64,000 nt of DNA from Paenibacillus sp. RUD330 (GTDB taxonomy: Bacteria > Bacillota > Bacilli > Paenibacillales > Paenibacillaceae): assembly GCF_002243345.2 (NCBI RefSeq), contig NZ_CP022655.2:206001-270000 (forward strand). Reading direction: 5' to 3'. Below the pieces are notes generated by a model. The model saw only the letters and a program-made list of their open reading frames with translations, was not told where the DNA came from and did no database searches. Shown piece after piece: positions 1 through 8,268 of this stretch. Positions within the stretch are counted from its first letter, which is position 1; every line of letters starts with the position of its first letter. The position numbers and the translations under genes are program-made.

Positions 1-84
1 GCGCAATCGCTCGTGCTCGCGCTGGTCATCGCCGTCATGGCTTTTGTCCAGTTCAAGTTCCTGGGCAAAGACGTGGAATATTAA
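1..84 (+). CDS. Sugar ABC transporter permease, C-terminal fragment
   Basis: The window opens inside a reading frame whose last 27 residues are a hydrophobic helix followed by a short charged tail ending in KDVEY and a TAA stop. The gene that follows 18 bases later is a MalG-type permease. In carbohydrate ABC loci the MalF-type permease sits directly upstream of the MalG-type one, so this is most likely the MalF-type partner. The substrate-binding protein and the rest of the operon would lie to the left of the window. The assignment rests on position and hydrophobicity only. Confidence 0.7.
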   Translation, partial: AQSLVLALVIAVMAFVQFKFLGKDVEY

Positions 85-102
85 GCGGAAGGAGGCCGGG
101 AC

Positions 103-963
103 ATGGGCTTATACAACACTCACTTAGGCAACACGATGCTGCGCAACCTGCGCAATGCCGTCATCATCTTCCTCCTTCTGCTGTTCGCGCTGGCGACGCT
201 GTTCCCGATCTACTTCATGTTCATCTCCTCCTTCGGAGATCCGGTGGAGGCGGGGGCGGTCAGCTATTCCCTGTGGCCGGAGAAGATCACGCTCGATTCC
301 TACAAGTTCTTCTTCGATTACAGCGAGTACTCGTACCGTTGGCTGGCCAACTCCCTGCTCGTCGCGACCGTGACGATGGTGTCCAACGTCGTGTTCGCCA
401 CGATGGCGGGCTACGCCTTCGCCAAGATCCGCTTCCGGGGCAGCAAGGTCCTGTTCGGCGTCCTGCTCGTCGCCATGATGATTCCGTACCAGGTGACGCA
501 GGTTCCGCTGTACATCCTCATCGTCAACGTCTTCAACATCTCCAACTCGTATACGGCGCTGATCGCGCCGAGCCTGGTCACCGTCTACAACATCTTCCTG
601 GCCAAGCAGTTCATGGGCTCCATACCGAAGGAAATTCTGGAGAGCGCCAAGGTGGAGGGCTGCAGCCAGTGGCAGATCCTCACCCGCATCGTCATGCCGC
701 TGTCCAAAACCGTCATGGCCGTCATGGCCATCCTTACGTTCATGGAGGCGTGGAATACGTTCTTCTGGCCGTTCCTCGTGACCAACACGATGGACATGCA
801 GACGATCCAGGTCGGACTCAAGAACTTCCGCTTCGCCAATACGACGTATTTCGCCCCGATGATGGCGGGCGCGACCGTATCGGCGCTGCCGATGTTCATC
901 CTGTTCTTCAGCCTGCAGCGCTACTTCCTGGAAGGCGTCACTGTCGGAGCCGTAAAAGGCTGA
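103..963 (+). CDS. Carbohydrate ABC transporter permease, MalG type
   Basis: This 286-residue inner-membrane protein has about six transmembrane helices, beginning near residues 17-40, with others around 85-105, 116-140 and 255-272. The EAA-loop signature that docks the ATPase lies at about 180-199 (ESAKVEGC...RIVMP). The length is normal for the family. A GGAGG sequence sits 7 bases before the ATG. It follows the other permease by 18 bases and precedes a run of cell-wall sugar genes (GNAT, PIG-L, NamZ, BadF kinase, AnmK), so the imported substrate is probably a MurNAc- or GlcNAc-containing sugar or muropeptide; that is inference. No ATPase gene is visible here; such transporters often share an MsmK-type ATPase. 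Confidence 0.9.
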   Translation: MGLYNTHLGNTMLRNLRNAVIIFLLLLFALATLFPIYFMFISSFGDPVEAGAVSYSLWPEKITLDSYKFFFDYSEYSYRWLANSLLVATVTMVSNVVFATMAGYAFAKIRFRGSKVLFGVLLVAMMIPYQVTQVPLYILIVNVFNISNSYTALIAPSLVTVYNIFLAKQFMGSIPKEILESAKVEGCSQWQILTRIVMPLSKTVMAVMAILTFMEAWNTFFWPFLVTNTMDMQTIQVGLKNFRFANTTYFAPMMAGATVSALPMFILFFSLQRYFLEGVTVGAVKG

Positions 964-1002
964 CGAGCCGGCCTGCGGGAGCAATCCCGCCGGGCTGAAG
1001 CG

Positions 1003-2007
1003 ATGCCGGCCGGGCGGCCGGCAAAGGAGGCGGACAGCATCAAGATTGCCGCATGGGACAACCGTTATGAAGAGGAAGCGGTCGCGCTCTGGAACGAGGA
1101 AGCCGTGCGCGACGGCTATAAGGAAATGAGCGCCGAGCGGCTCCGGTCCTCCATGACTGGGCATCCGAGCTTTGATGCGGGGACGGCCTTCGTCATGCTG
1201 AAGGAAGGCCGGGTCGACGGGTTTGCCGTCGGCTGCACGGGCGGCGGGCTGCCGCTCGGCGACGTCGCCGGTTACATCACCTGCGTCGTCGTCCGCAGCG
1301 GCCCGGAGGCGGATGCCGCCAGGGGCCGGCTGCTGGATGAGCTGGAGCGCAGGTTCCGCGAGCTGGGCAAGAAACAGGCGGAGGTCCTCTTCTTCAATCC
1401 GATGAGGCTGGCCTGGTACATCCCGGATACGCCGGGACATGAGCACAACAACGCTCCCGGCGTTCCGGCGGGAAGCGCCCTTCACCGCCTGCTCCTGGAG
1501 CGCGGTTATGCCGAACGGGCCCTTCAGAGGGCCATGTATCTGCCTCTGGGCGATTTCTCCGTGCCGGATGAAATCCGGGCCAAGGAAGAGCGGGCCGCAT
1601 CCGCCGGCTATCGGGTGGAGCGGCTCGATGCGGCGCGTCATGCCGGACTGGCCGAGATGCTGGAGGCGCTCGGCAATCCGCTGTGGAAGCAGGAGATCGC
1701 TTCCGCGGCCGCTTCGGGCGTGCCGGTGCTGCTCGCTGCCCACGAAGGGCGGGCGGCAGGCTTTGCCGGGCCGGTCATCCGCGAGGACTCCGGGCGCGGC
1801 TACTTCGCCGGCATCGGGGTCGAGCCCAGCCATGAAGGCCATGGACTCGGCACGATCCTGTTCTTCCGCCTCTGCGAAGCGTTCCGCTCCGCCGGCGCGG
1901 ACTACATGTCCTTGTACACCGGAAGCGGCAACCCCGCTTTGCGCATCTACGAAAAAGCCGGTTTCCGGACGGTGAAGGAATTCGCCGTCATGAGAAAGGA
2001 GCTCTGA
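1003..2007 (+). CDS. GNAT family N-acetyltransferase, two-domain
   Basis: This protein of about 334 residues has a clear GNAT domain in its C-terminal third. The acetyl-CoA binding loop reads GVEPSHEGHGLGT, followed by the NPALRIYEKAGF motif typical of the family's end. The first half (VDGFAVGC, then GYITCVVV and a long helix) looks like a second, degenerate GNAT fold, so this is probably a tandem-GNAT protein. The acceptor is unknown; its place between a sugar permease and a sugar deacetylase suggests an amino sugar or muropeptide. The start is uncertain: the ATG at 1003 has no ribosome site, whereas AAAGGAGG at 1023-1030 points to an in-frame ATC at 1039. Confidence 0.85.
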   Translation: MPAGRPAKEADSIKIAAWDNRYEEEAVALWNEEAVRDGYKEMSAERLRSSMTGHPSFDAGTAFVMLKEGRVDGFAVGCTGGGLPLGDVAGYITCVVVRSGPEADAARGRLLDELERRFRELGKKQAEVLFFNPMRLAWYIPDTPGHEHNNAPGVPAGSALHRLLLERGYAERALQRAMYLPLGDFSVPDEIRAKEERAASAGYRVERLDAARHAGLAEMLEALGNPLWKQEIASAAASGVPVLLAAHEGRAAGFAGPVIREDSGRGYFAGIGVEPSHEGHGLGTILFFRLCEAFRSAGADYMSLYTGSGNPALRIYEKAGFRTVKEFAVMRKEL

Positions 2008-2009
2008 AC

Positions 2010-2717
2010 ATGAGCGAGAGAAAGCCTTTGACGATTCTTGGGATCGGCGCGCATGTAGGCGACGTCGAGCTGGTGGCGGGCGGCGTGCTCGCCAGCCATT
2101 GCCTGAAGGGCGACCGCATCGCGACGCTGGCGCTGACCGCAGGCGAGCGAGGCGTGCCCGAGGGCCAAGATGTGAACGATTACCGCGAGCAGAAAATCCG
2201 CGAAGCCCATACGTTCGCCGGCATGCTCGGCGGCGAAGCGAGAGTGTTCGAGATTCCCGACGGAGAGATTCCCGACGACGAGGCGATCCGCCTGCGCGTC
2301 TGCGATGTCATCCGCGAGGTGAAGCCGAACATCATCATCACCCATCACTGCAACAGCATGCACAAGGACCATGCCACGACGCACCGGATCGTCAATGACG
2401 CGCGGTTTTTCGCCGGGCTGAAGGCGATGGAGCGGGAGCATCCGGCCCATTTTGCCGGCAAGCTCTACTACGGGGAGAACTGGGAGGACGCAGTCGGCTA
2501 CGTCCCCTACGTCTATGTCGACTTCGACCAGGCGGCGTTCGATCTCTGGATCGAGGCGCTGTCCACCCATTGGTTCGTCACCGGCAGCAAGTCGTTCAAT
2601 TATATGGACTACTACAAGAGCCTGGCGCGCGTGCGCGGTCTCGAAGCCCGCAAGGAATACGCGGAGACGTTCATGATTCCGCCGGAGACGATGCGTCTGC
2701 GCCAATCCGAGCTGTAA
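2010..2717 (+). CDS. PIG-L (LmbE) family deacetylase
   Basis: This 235-residue protein carries the LmbE-type zinc-binding hallmarks: an N-terminal AHVGDVE segment (residues 13-19) and HKDHATTH near 113-120, with the usual GGVLASH helix. Family members remove acetyl groups from GlcNAc-containing molecules. The usual first motif is AHPDDxE; here the first Asp, taken as the general base in MshB-type enzymes, is Gly while the His and second Asp zinc ligands remain. AAAGGAG precedes the ATG by 10 bases, and the gene begins 2 bases after the GNAT stop, so the two are probably translationally coupled. Its likely substrate is an acetylated amino sugar brought in by the adjacent transporter. Confidence 0.85.
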   Translation: MSERKPLTILGIGAHVGDVELVAGGVLASHCLKGDRIATLALTAGERGVPEGQDVNDYREQKIREAHTFAGMLGGEARVFEIPDGEIPDDEAIRLRVCDVIREVKPNIIITHHCNSMHKDHATTHRIVNDARFFAGLKAMEREHPAHFAGKLYYGENWEDAVGYVPYVYVDFDQAAFDLWIEALSTHWFVTGSKSFNYMDYYKSLARVRGLEARKEYAETFMIPPETMRLRQSEL

Positions 2718-2757
2718 GCGGTTGCCAGGGAAAATACCGAACGGCTTCGGCCGGATA

Positions 2758-2789
2758 GCGGAAGGCGGGAGAACCCCGGCGTCTTCCGC
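2758..2789 (+). other. Intercistronic hairpin upstream of namZ
   Basis: GCGGAAGGC and GTCTTCCGC form an imperfect stem around a 14-base loop in the gap between the PIG-L gene and the NamZ-like gene. There is no T-run after it, so it looks like an mRNA stem (processing or stability) rather than a terminator. Confidence 0.4.
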
Positions 2790-2803
2790 AGAAGGAGGCA
2801 GGG

Positions 2804-3946
2804 ATGACTCTCATTCAGAACGGCATCGACCGGATCTCGGATTATGACAGCCTGCTGCGCGGCAAGCGCATCGGCCTGATCACGGCTCCGACCGGGCTCG
2901 ATGCGGAATTCCGCTCCACGATCGATCTGCTGCATGAGCGGTACGGTCTTGCCGCCCTTTTCTCCCCGGAGCATGGGGTGCGCGGGAATCTCGGCGCCGG
3001 CGATCTGGTGGATGCCTATGTCGACCCTCAGACGGGGGTTCCGGTCTACAGCCTCTATCGCAAGGATTCCAAAAGGCTGACCGAGGAGATGCTGCGCGAG
3101 GTCGATATCGTCGTGTACGATATACAGGATGTAGGCACGCGCTACTATACGTTCATCTATACGATGCTGTACGCGCTGGAGGATTGCGCCGTCGCGGGCG
3201 TTCCCTTCGTCGTGCTGGACCGGATCAATCCGCTGGACGGCGCGACGGTCGAGGGCAATGTGCGGAGGGAGGAGTTCAGCTCCTTCGTCGGCGGGTATCC
3301 TTTGGCCGTCCGTTACGGCTTGACGGCCGGGGAGGTCGCCTCGATGGCCAATGCGGAGCGCGGCTGGAACGCCGAGCTTCATGTGGCGGAATGCCGGGGC
3401 TGGAAGCGCGGCATGCTGTTCCCGGAGACGGGACGTCCATGGATTCCGCCTTCCATGGGCATTCCGAGGTTCCATACCGCGCTGCTCTATCCCGGAACAT
3501 GCCTGTTCGAGGGGACGAATCTGTCGGAAGGCAGAGGCACGACGGCGCCTTTTGAAACGATCGGGGCTCCCTTCGTGGACGGCGAAGTCCTTGCCAAGGA
3601 AATGAACCGCTTGAAGCTGCCCGGGGTGCATTTCCGCCCGGTGCACTTCAATCCATATATGTCCAAGCACCAGGGCTCCCTATGCGGCGGCGTATATGCG
3701 CATGTGCTGGACGAGAGGGCGCTGCGTCCGGTGGAGACAGGCGTACGGCTGCTGTTCAAGGTCAGGGAGCTGTTCCCGGCCTTTGAATACCTCGCTCCTT
3801 ACCGCAAGGGCGGGAGGCCGTTCATCGACCTGCTCGGCGGCGACGAGGGGTACCGGACGGAAAGTCCGGACGCTTTATTGGAAAGGTTCGCAGACGAGAG
3901 TCGTCTGTTCGCGGAGCGCAAGAAGGCGTATCATTTGTACGAATAG
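2804..3946 (+). CDS. namZ: DUF1343 / NamZ-type exo-beta-N-acetylmuramidase
   Basis: This 380-residue protein matches the DUF1343 family, whose characterised member NamZ (YbbC) of Bacillus subtilis removes MurNAc from the non-reducing end of peptidoglycan chains. Family motifs visible are the SPEHGVRG loop (about 54-61) and VYDIQDVGTRYYT (about 104-116). It has no signal peptide: the N-terminus is hydrophilic and enters the domain directly, whereas B. subtilis NamZ is secreted. This suggests it acts in the cytoplasm on imported MurNAc-GlcNAc fragments. AGAAGGAGG lies 9 bases before the ATG. The neighbouring BadF kinase and AnmK fit such a salvage route. Confidence 0.87.
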   Translation: MTLIQNGIDRISDYDSLLRGKRIGLITAPTGLDAEFRSTIDLLHERYGLAALFSPEHGVRGNLGAGDLVDAYVDPQTGVPVYSLYRKDSKRLTEEMLREVDIVVYDIQDVGTRYYTFIYTMLYALEDCAVAGVPFVVLDRINPLDGATVEGNVRREEFSSFVGGYPLAVRYGLTAGEVASMANAERGWNAELHVAECRGWKRGMLFPETGRPWIPPSMGIPRFHTALLYPGTCLFEGTNLSEGRGTTAPFETIGAPFVDGEVLAKEMNRLKLPGVHFRPVHFNPYMSKHQGSLCGGVYAHVLDERALRPVETGVRLLFKVRELFPAFEYLAPYRKGGRPFIDLLGGDEGYRTESPDALLERFADESRLFAERKKAYHLYE

Positions 3947-4000
3947 GCAGCCGGACCGCATCGCGGCGATTGCGCAGACTTGAAGCTTGGGGGAATCAGC

Positions 4001-4948
4001 ATGAGCTATGTGGCGGGACTGGACGGAGGCGGCACCAAGACGGCCGTGGCGGTGGCGGACGGGAGGGGCGAGGTCATTCATTCCTTCCCTGCGGGACCGC
4101 TCAATTACAATGGCCATGACGAACAGCGGGTCGAAGCCTCGATCCGGGAAATCTGCCGAGGGCTGGAGACGGCCTGCGGCTCGCTGGACGCCGTCACCGA
4201 CCTGTGCATCGGAGCGGCCGGGGTGAGCAACCCCTCGGTCGGAGGGCGTCTGCAGGCCGCCCTCCGTGCCGGCGGCTACGGCGGCGCGCTGACGCTCGCC
4301 GGCGATCATGAAACGGCGCTGGCCGGCGCGCACGGCCGGCTGCACGGCATCGTGCTGATCGCCGGCACCGGCTCGATCTGTTATGGCCGCAGCCATGGCG
4401 GAGCGGCCCATCGCGCCGGCGGCTTCGGCCATCTGATCGACGACGAGGGCAGCGGCTACAGCATCGGCCGCGGGCTGCTGACGTCTGTCGTGCGCGCAGC
4501 CGACGGCCGGATCGGGCCGACCGCGCTGACGGAGCTCGTCTACGGAGCGCTCGGAATCGGCTCGGTGCCGGAGCTGGTCGGCTACGTCTATGCGCTGGGC
4601 CGAAGCAAGGCGGATATCGCCGCGCTCTCGCCGCTTCTCGGCGAGGCATGCGATGCGGGAGATGCTGCCGCCCTGCGGCTCGCCGCGGATAGCGGAGCTG
4701 CGCTGGCAGAGCTTGTGCCGGCGGTCGCATCCGCGCTCGATATGGAGGACGGCGAGATCGCCCTGCTTGGAAGCGTGCTGGAGCGCAGCTCCTACGTGAG
4801 GGAGGCCTTCCGGGCGGAGCTGTCCGCGCGGCTGCCGCGGCTCCGATGCGTCGAGCCCAAGCGGGACGCCGCTTACGGAGCGGTGCTGCTGGCGCTGGAG
4901 TCCAGACGATGCAGGCTGGAGTCCGCCAGGGGAGGGGAAGGCCGATGA
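4001..4948 (+). CDS. BadF/BadG/BcrA/BcrD-family N-acetylhexosamine kinase (NagK/MurK-like)
   Basis: This protein of about 315 residues has the ASKHA ATPase layout: phosphate-1 motif GLDGGGTKTAVAVADG at the N-terminus, the GTGSICYG segment, and GGFGHLIDDEGSGYSIGR, typical of GlcNAc kinases of the BadF family. It would phosphorylate GlcNAc or MurNAc at C6 or C1; family members such as clostridial MurK accept both. I chose the ATG at 4001, preceded by GGGGGA, over an in-frame TTG at 3980. Its stop overlaps the ATG of anmK (ATGA at 4945-4948), showing translational coupling. The exact sugar cannot be decided from sequence. Confidence 0.87.
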   Translation: MSYVAGLDGGGTKTAVAVADGRGEVIHSFPAGPLNYNGHDEQRVEASIREICRGLETACGSLDAVTDLCIGAAGVSNPSVGGRLQAALRAGGYGGALTLAGDHETALAGAHGRLHGIVLIAGTGSICYGRSHGGAAHRAGGFGHLIDDEGSGYSIGRGLLTSVVRAADGRIGPTALTELVYGALGIGSVPELVGYVYALGRSKADIAALSPLLGEACDAGDAAALRLAADSGAALAELVPAVASALDMEDGEIALLGSVLERSSYVREAFRAELSARLPRLRCVEPKRDAAYGAVLLALESRRCRLESARGGEGR

Positions 4949-6132
4949 TGGCCTGGACGCCTCCCCGTCCGTACGCGATCGGCGTCGGACTGATGTCGGG
5001 CACTTCGCTCGACGGCGTGGATGCGGCCGTCGTTCGGCTTGAGGGCAGCGGCTTGGACGCCCGCGCCGAGCTGCTTCATTTCCATACCCGCGCGTACGGG
5101 GAGCCTCTTCGGGAAAGCCTCCGCAAGCTGTGCGATCCCGGGGCTTCCGATGTGGAGAGCCTGTGCGGCATGAACGTCTATATGGCGGAGCTGTTCGCGG
5201 CCGCCGTTCTGGAGGCGGTGCGGGATGCCGGGCTCTCCATGTCGGAGGTGGACTTCGTCAGCTCGCACGGACAGACGGTGTGGCATATGCCGGAGCCGCC
5301 CGCCGGCAAGCCCCATCTGTCGAGGTCGACGCTGCAGATCGGCGATCTGTCGGTGCTTGCGAAGCTCACGGGAGTGCTCGCGGTCGGCGATTTCCGACCT
5401 GCCGACCTCGCCGTCGGCGGCCAGGGCGCGCCGCTTGTCCCTTACGGCGATCTTGTGCTGCTTCGCCATCCCGACCGCGGCCGGCTGCTGCAGAACATAG
5501 GCGGCATCGGCAATTGCACGGCGCTTCCTGCCGGAGCCGGACCGCAGGATGTGTTCGCCTTCGATACCGGGCCGGGCAATATGGTCATCGATGCAGCGGT
5601 GCATCGCCTCACCGGCGGCGCGGCCGGCTACGACGCGGGAGGGGCCATGGCGGCGCGCGGCAAGCCGGACGCCGGGCTGCTGGCCGAGCTGCTGGAGCAT
5701 CCGTACTTCCGCATGCCGCCGCCGAAGTCGACCGGCCGGGAGCTGTTCGGCGCCGCTTACGCCGACAGCTTCCTGGAGCGGGCCGCTGATCGCGGCCTTG
5801 GCCCCGAGGATATCGTCGCGACGGCTACGGCTCTGACCGCCCGATCCATCGCGGACGCCTGCCGGCAGCTCGTGCTGCCGCGCTGCCCGGTTCACGAGCT
5901 GGTCGTCAGCGGCGGCGGGGCCCACAACGCGACGCTGCTGGATATGCTGGCCGGGCTGCTCCCCGAGCTGTCGGTAACGACCTCGAGCGCCCTGGGCATT
6001 CCGGACGACGCCAAGGAAGCCGTCATCTTCGCCCTGCTCGGGCATGATTTCCTGCTCGGCCAGGCCAACAACCTGCCGAGCGCGACGGGGGCATCGCGCC
6101 CGACCGTCATGGGGAAGCTCGCGCTTCCTTGA
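4945..6132 (+). CDS. anmK: Anhydro-N-acetylmuramic acid kinase
   Basis: AnmK opens the 1,6-anhydro ring of anhydroMurNAc and phosphorylates it to MurNAc-6-phosphate in cell-wall recycling. The 395-residue protein has the family's motifs in order: GLMSGTSLDGVDA near the N-terminus, SSHGQTVWH, NIGGIGNCT, FDTGPGNMVIDA and VSGGGAHN near 320. Two adjacent ATGs (4945 and 4948) are in frame; the first overlaps the upstream kinase stop and has GGAGGGG about 7 bases before it. The product would need a MurQ etherase, which is not in this window. It is the last gene of the operon and is followed at once by a strong terminator. Confidence 0.95.
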   Translation: MMAWTPPRPYAIGVGLMSGTSLDGVDAAVVRLEGSGLDARAELLHFHTRAYGEPLRESLRKLCDPGASDVESLCGMNVYMAELFAAAVLEAVRDAGLSMSEVDFVSSHGQTVWHMPEPPAGKPHLSRSTLQIGDLSVLAKLTGVLAVGDFRPADLAVGGQGAPLVPYGDLVLLRHPDRGRLLQNIGGIGNCTALPAGAGPQDVFAFDTGPGNMVIDAAVHRLTGGAAGYDAGGAMAARGKPDAGLLAELLEHPYFRMPPPKSTGRELFGAAYADSFLERAADRGLGPEDIVATATALTARSIADACRQLVLPRCPVHELVVSGGGAHNATLLDMLAGLLPELSVTTSSALGIPDDAKEAVIFALLGHDFLLGQANNLPSATGASRPTVMGKLALP

Positions 6133-6172
6133 TGTAGGCTTCTGCAGGCTGGAGAATAATGCGGATGATGAA

Positions 6173-6207
6173 AAAAAGGGTCGCGGAATCATTCCGCGAC
6201 CCTTTTT
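6173..6207. terminator. Bidirectional terminator between anmK and the histidine kinase gene
   Basis: A 16-bp perfect stem (AAAAAGGGTCGCGGAA and its complement) with a 3-base loop carries A and T runs at its two ends, so it can stop transcription from both convergent genes. Confidence 0.92.
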
Positions 6208-6212
6208 CCGTT

Positions 6213-7811
6213 TCAATCGAGCATCGGCTGCCGGCCGCTGCCGGCAAGCGGAAGCTCCAGCGTGACGACCGTGCCTTCTCCCGCGATGCTGTCGATGGCA
6301 AAGCTGCCTTCATGCGCGGCCATGATGCGCTTGACGATCATGAGACCAAGGCCGTTGCCGCCCGGCTTGGTCGTATGGAACGGCTCGCCCGCCCGTTTGA
6401 GCCCTTCCGCATCGATGCCTGCTCCGGTATCCGAGATCGAGATGGTCTGGCGGCCGTCGGCAGCCTCCAGCGTGATCGAGATTTCCCCGCCGCGCGGCAT
6501 GGCTTCGGAGGCGTTGCGAAGCACGTTGAGGAACACCTGCTTCATCTGGTCGCACTCGCAGAGCAGCAGCCCGGAGCTTATGTATTCGCGCCTTATCGAG
6601 ATGTTCTCGAGGCGGCATTGGAATTCGAACATTTGAAGCGTCTCCTCCAGCAGGCCGGAGCATTCCCGGATAGCGAGCGGGCGCGTTTTCGGCCTGCCGA
6701 GGACGAGAAAGTCGTCCGTGATGAGGTTGATCCGCTCGATCTCGCTCATGAGCAGGGAATAATGGGCGGGATCAAGCTGGCTCGAGGTGAACTGCAGCAT
6801 GCCCTTGATCGCGGTGAGCGGATTGCGGATTTCATGCGCGATGCCGACGGCCAGCTGGCCGGCAAACACGAGCTTCTCGTTGTGGCGGAGCTGCTCCTCG
6901 GCCCGCTTCATTTCCGTCGTCTCCCGCAGCGTGCCCGCCGTACGGATCAGCCGCCCGTCGCCGTCTACGACGGGAACGATGTCGAGGATGAAGTGCTTCT
7001 GGACGCTGAAGCGCTTGTCCGAGAGCTCGAGTCCTACGATGTGATCGCCGCCTTCGTCCAGAAGCCGGCGGAAGCAGGGGCCGACGACGGGCAGGCTGCG
7101 GACATCGAGGCCTTCCCGCTTGTCTGCGAGGCTGAGCATGCGGGACACGGAGTCGTTCAAGGTCAGGATCGTTCCGCGCTCATCCGTGAGGACCACGCCG
7201 AAGTGGCTTGTTTCCAGCAGCGCCTGCGTCAGAATCTGCTGCTGGGTGTTCCGCTTGCGCAGCAACAGCTCCCTCTCGATGGAATCGGCCATCGTGCCGA
7301 GCAGGGCGAGCAGCTGGGGATGGGCGTTGTCGGCTACGGTCATGATCGAGATGGTGGCGTATATCCTGCCCGAGCCTTCCGGATCCGGCAGAGGCGCCGT
7401 ATAGCAGGCCATCTGCTGGAGCGGAAGATGATAATGCTCGGCTCCGATCACCTGCACGGGCTCGTTGCGCTCCAGGCACAGCGTGATGGAGCTGATGGCG
7501 GCCTCCTCCCCGTAACGGACGCCTTCGGCAATATTGAACTCGTGAAGCGAGCCGATCATGGCCGGATTGCCGCCGAAGCCGAGCACATGGCCCTCCCCGT
7601 CGGAGACGGCGACCAGCATCGGGTCCTGCGGCAGCAAGCCGAGGAACCGTTCGGCCAGATCAAGCGACACCTCGAGCACATCGGCGTAATCGGATTTCCT
7701 TTGACGCAGGGCGTCGACAGCAAGCCGGTCCTTGAAATCGGGTATAACGGAGGAATCCAGCCCTATGGCTTGGTAATATCGTTTCAATTCCTCGAAATCA
7801 AGCAGCTCCAT
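6213..7811 (-). CDS. Soluble PAS sensor histidine kinase with AcoR-like input domain
   Basis: This 532-residue kinase has no transmembrane helix. Residues about 55-180 resemble the GAF-like sensory region of AcoR-type regulators (RNEPVQVIGAEHYH, then CYTAPLPDPEG). A PAS domain follows at about 198-300, then HisKA with phosphoacceptor His326 in AHEIRNPL. The ATPase domain shows N433, DTGAG at 461-465 and GNGLGL at 485-490. The architecture and the AHEIRNP motif resemble Bacillus sporulation kinases, but the signal and partner regulator are unknown; no response regulator is adjacent. The ATG at 7811 follows CAGGAGAA; a longer in-frame extension upstream has no ribosome site. Confidence 0.9.
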   Translation of the reverse strand: MELLDFEELKRYYQAIGLDSSVIPDFKDRLAVDALRQRKSDYADVLEVSLDLAERFLGLLPQDPMLVAVSDGEGHVLGFGGNPAMIGSLHEFNIAEGVRYGEEAAISSITLCLERNEPVQVIGAEHYHLPLQQMACYTAPLPDPEGSGRIYATISIMTVADNAHPQLLALLGTMADSIERELLLRKRNTQQQILTQALLETSHFGVVLTDERGTILTLNDSVSRMLSLADKREGLDVRSLPVVGPCFRRLLDEGGDHIVGLELSDKRFSVQKHFILDIVPVVDGDGRLIRTAGTLRETTEMKRAEEQLRHNEKLVFAGQLAVGIAHEIRNPLTAIKGMLQFTSSQLDPAHYSLLMSEIERINLITDDFLVLGRPKTRPLAIRECSGLLEETLQMFEFQCRLENISIRREYISSGLLLCECDQMKQVFLNVLRNASEAMPRGGEISITLEAADGRQTISISDTGAGIDAEGLKRAGEPFHTTKPGGNGLGLMIVKRIMAAHEGSFAIDSIAGEGTVVTLELPLAGSGRQPMLD

Positions 7812-8050
7812 TCTCTGTTCTCCTGTCTGAACACTCGTTACTTTGAGAATACCATAAACGGGCCGTTCAACTCTCCGGAAAATTTGTAGACTTGCATTGC
7901 GGACTCTATGGAAAAGGGGTATCATGGCAGTAGGTGTACGTGTATGAGGACGCAAATAAGCCCGAAGAATCGCTGGAATCGATTCATATCAGGCTGTTTG
8001 AGGTAAAGGGATTGTACACCCTGACAATTCAACCATGGAGGTGAATCATC

Positions 8051-8203
8051 ATGGCAAAAGACGTTCTGTGCGAAGTGAACTCCTGCAAGAACTGGGCCGA
8101 CGGCAACAAATGCAGCGCTTCGTCGATCTACGTGGTCAGCCACCGTGGACAAGCCAGCCAATCCGAAGAGACGGATTGCAAGACGTTCGAACCGAAACTG
8201 TAA
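8051..8203 (+). CDS. DUF1540 domain-containing small protein
   Basis: This 50-residue protein has the DUF1540 pattern: VLCEVNSCKNW at the start and ETDCKTFEP at the end, with four Cys in a CX4C...C...C arrangement that probably binds a metal. GGAGGTG lies 7 bases before the ATG. Function is unknown; related small Cys proteins are common in spore formers. A rho-independent hairpin follows directly, so it is probably monocistronic. A Fur-box promoter at 8269-8298 points leftwards and would produce RNA antisense to it. Confidence 0.88.
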   Translation: MAKDVLCEVNSCKNWADGNKCSASSIYVVSHRGQASQSEETDCKTFEPKL

Positions 8204-8222
8204 TCACGCATATGAATCTTTT

Positions 8223-8252
8223 GGGGCAGCCGTTGCAGCGGCTGTCCTTTTC
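8223..8252 (+). terminator. Terminator of the DUF1540 gene
   Basis: The stem GGGCAGCCG / CGGCTGTCC with loop TTGCAG is followed by a short T-rich tract, 20 bases after the DUF1540 stop. Confidence 0.7.
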
Positions 8253-8268
8253 GTTATGCTCTTCTACT

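Noticed and set aside
124..1842. Long open frame antisense to the permease and GNAT genes
   Set aside because: Third-codon GC bias of the plus-strand genes creates long antisense frames; there is no ribosome site or domain, and the plus-strand genes are clear families. The same applies to other long antisense frames across the window.
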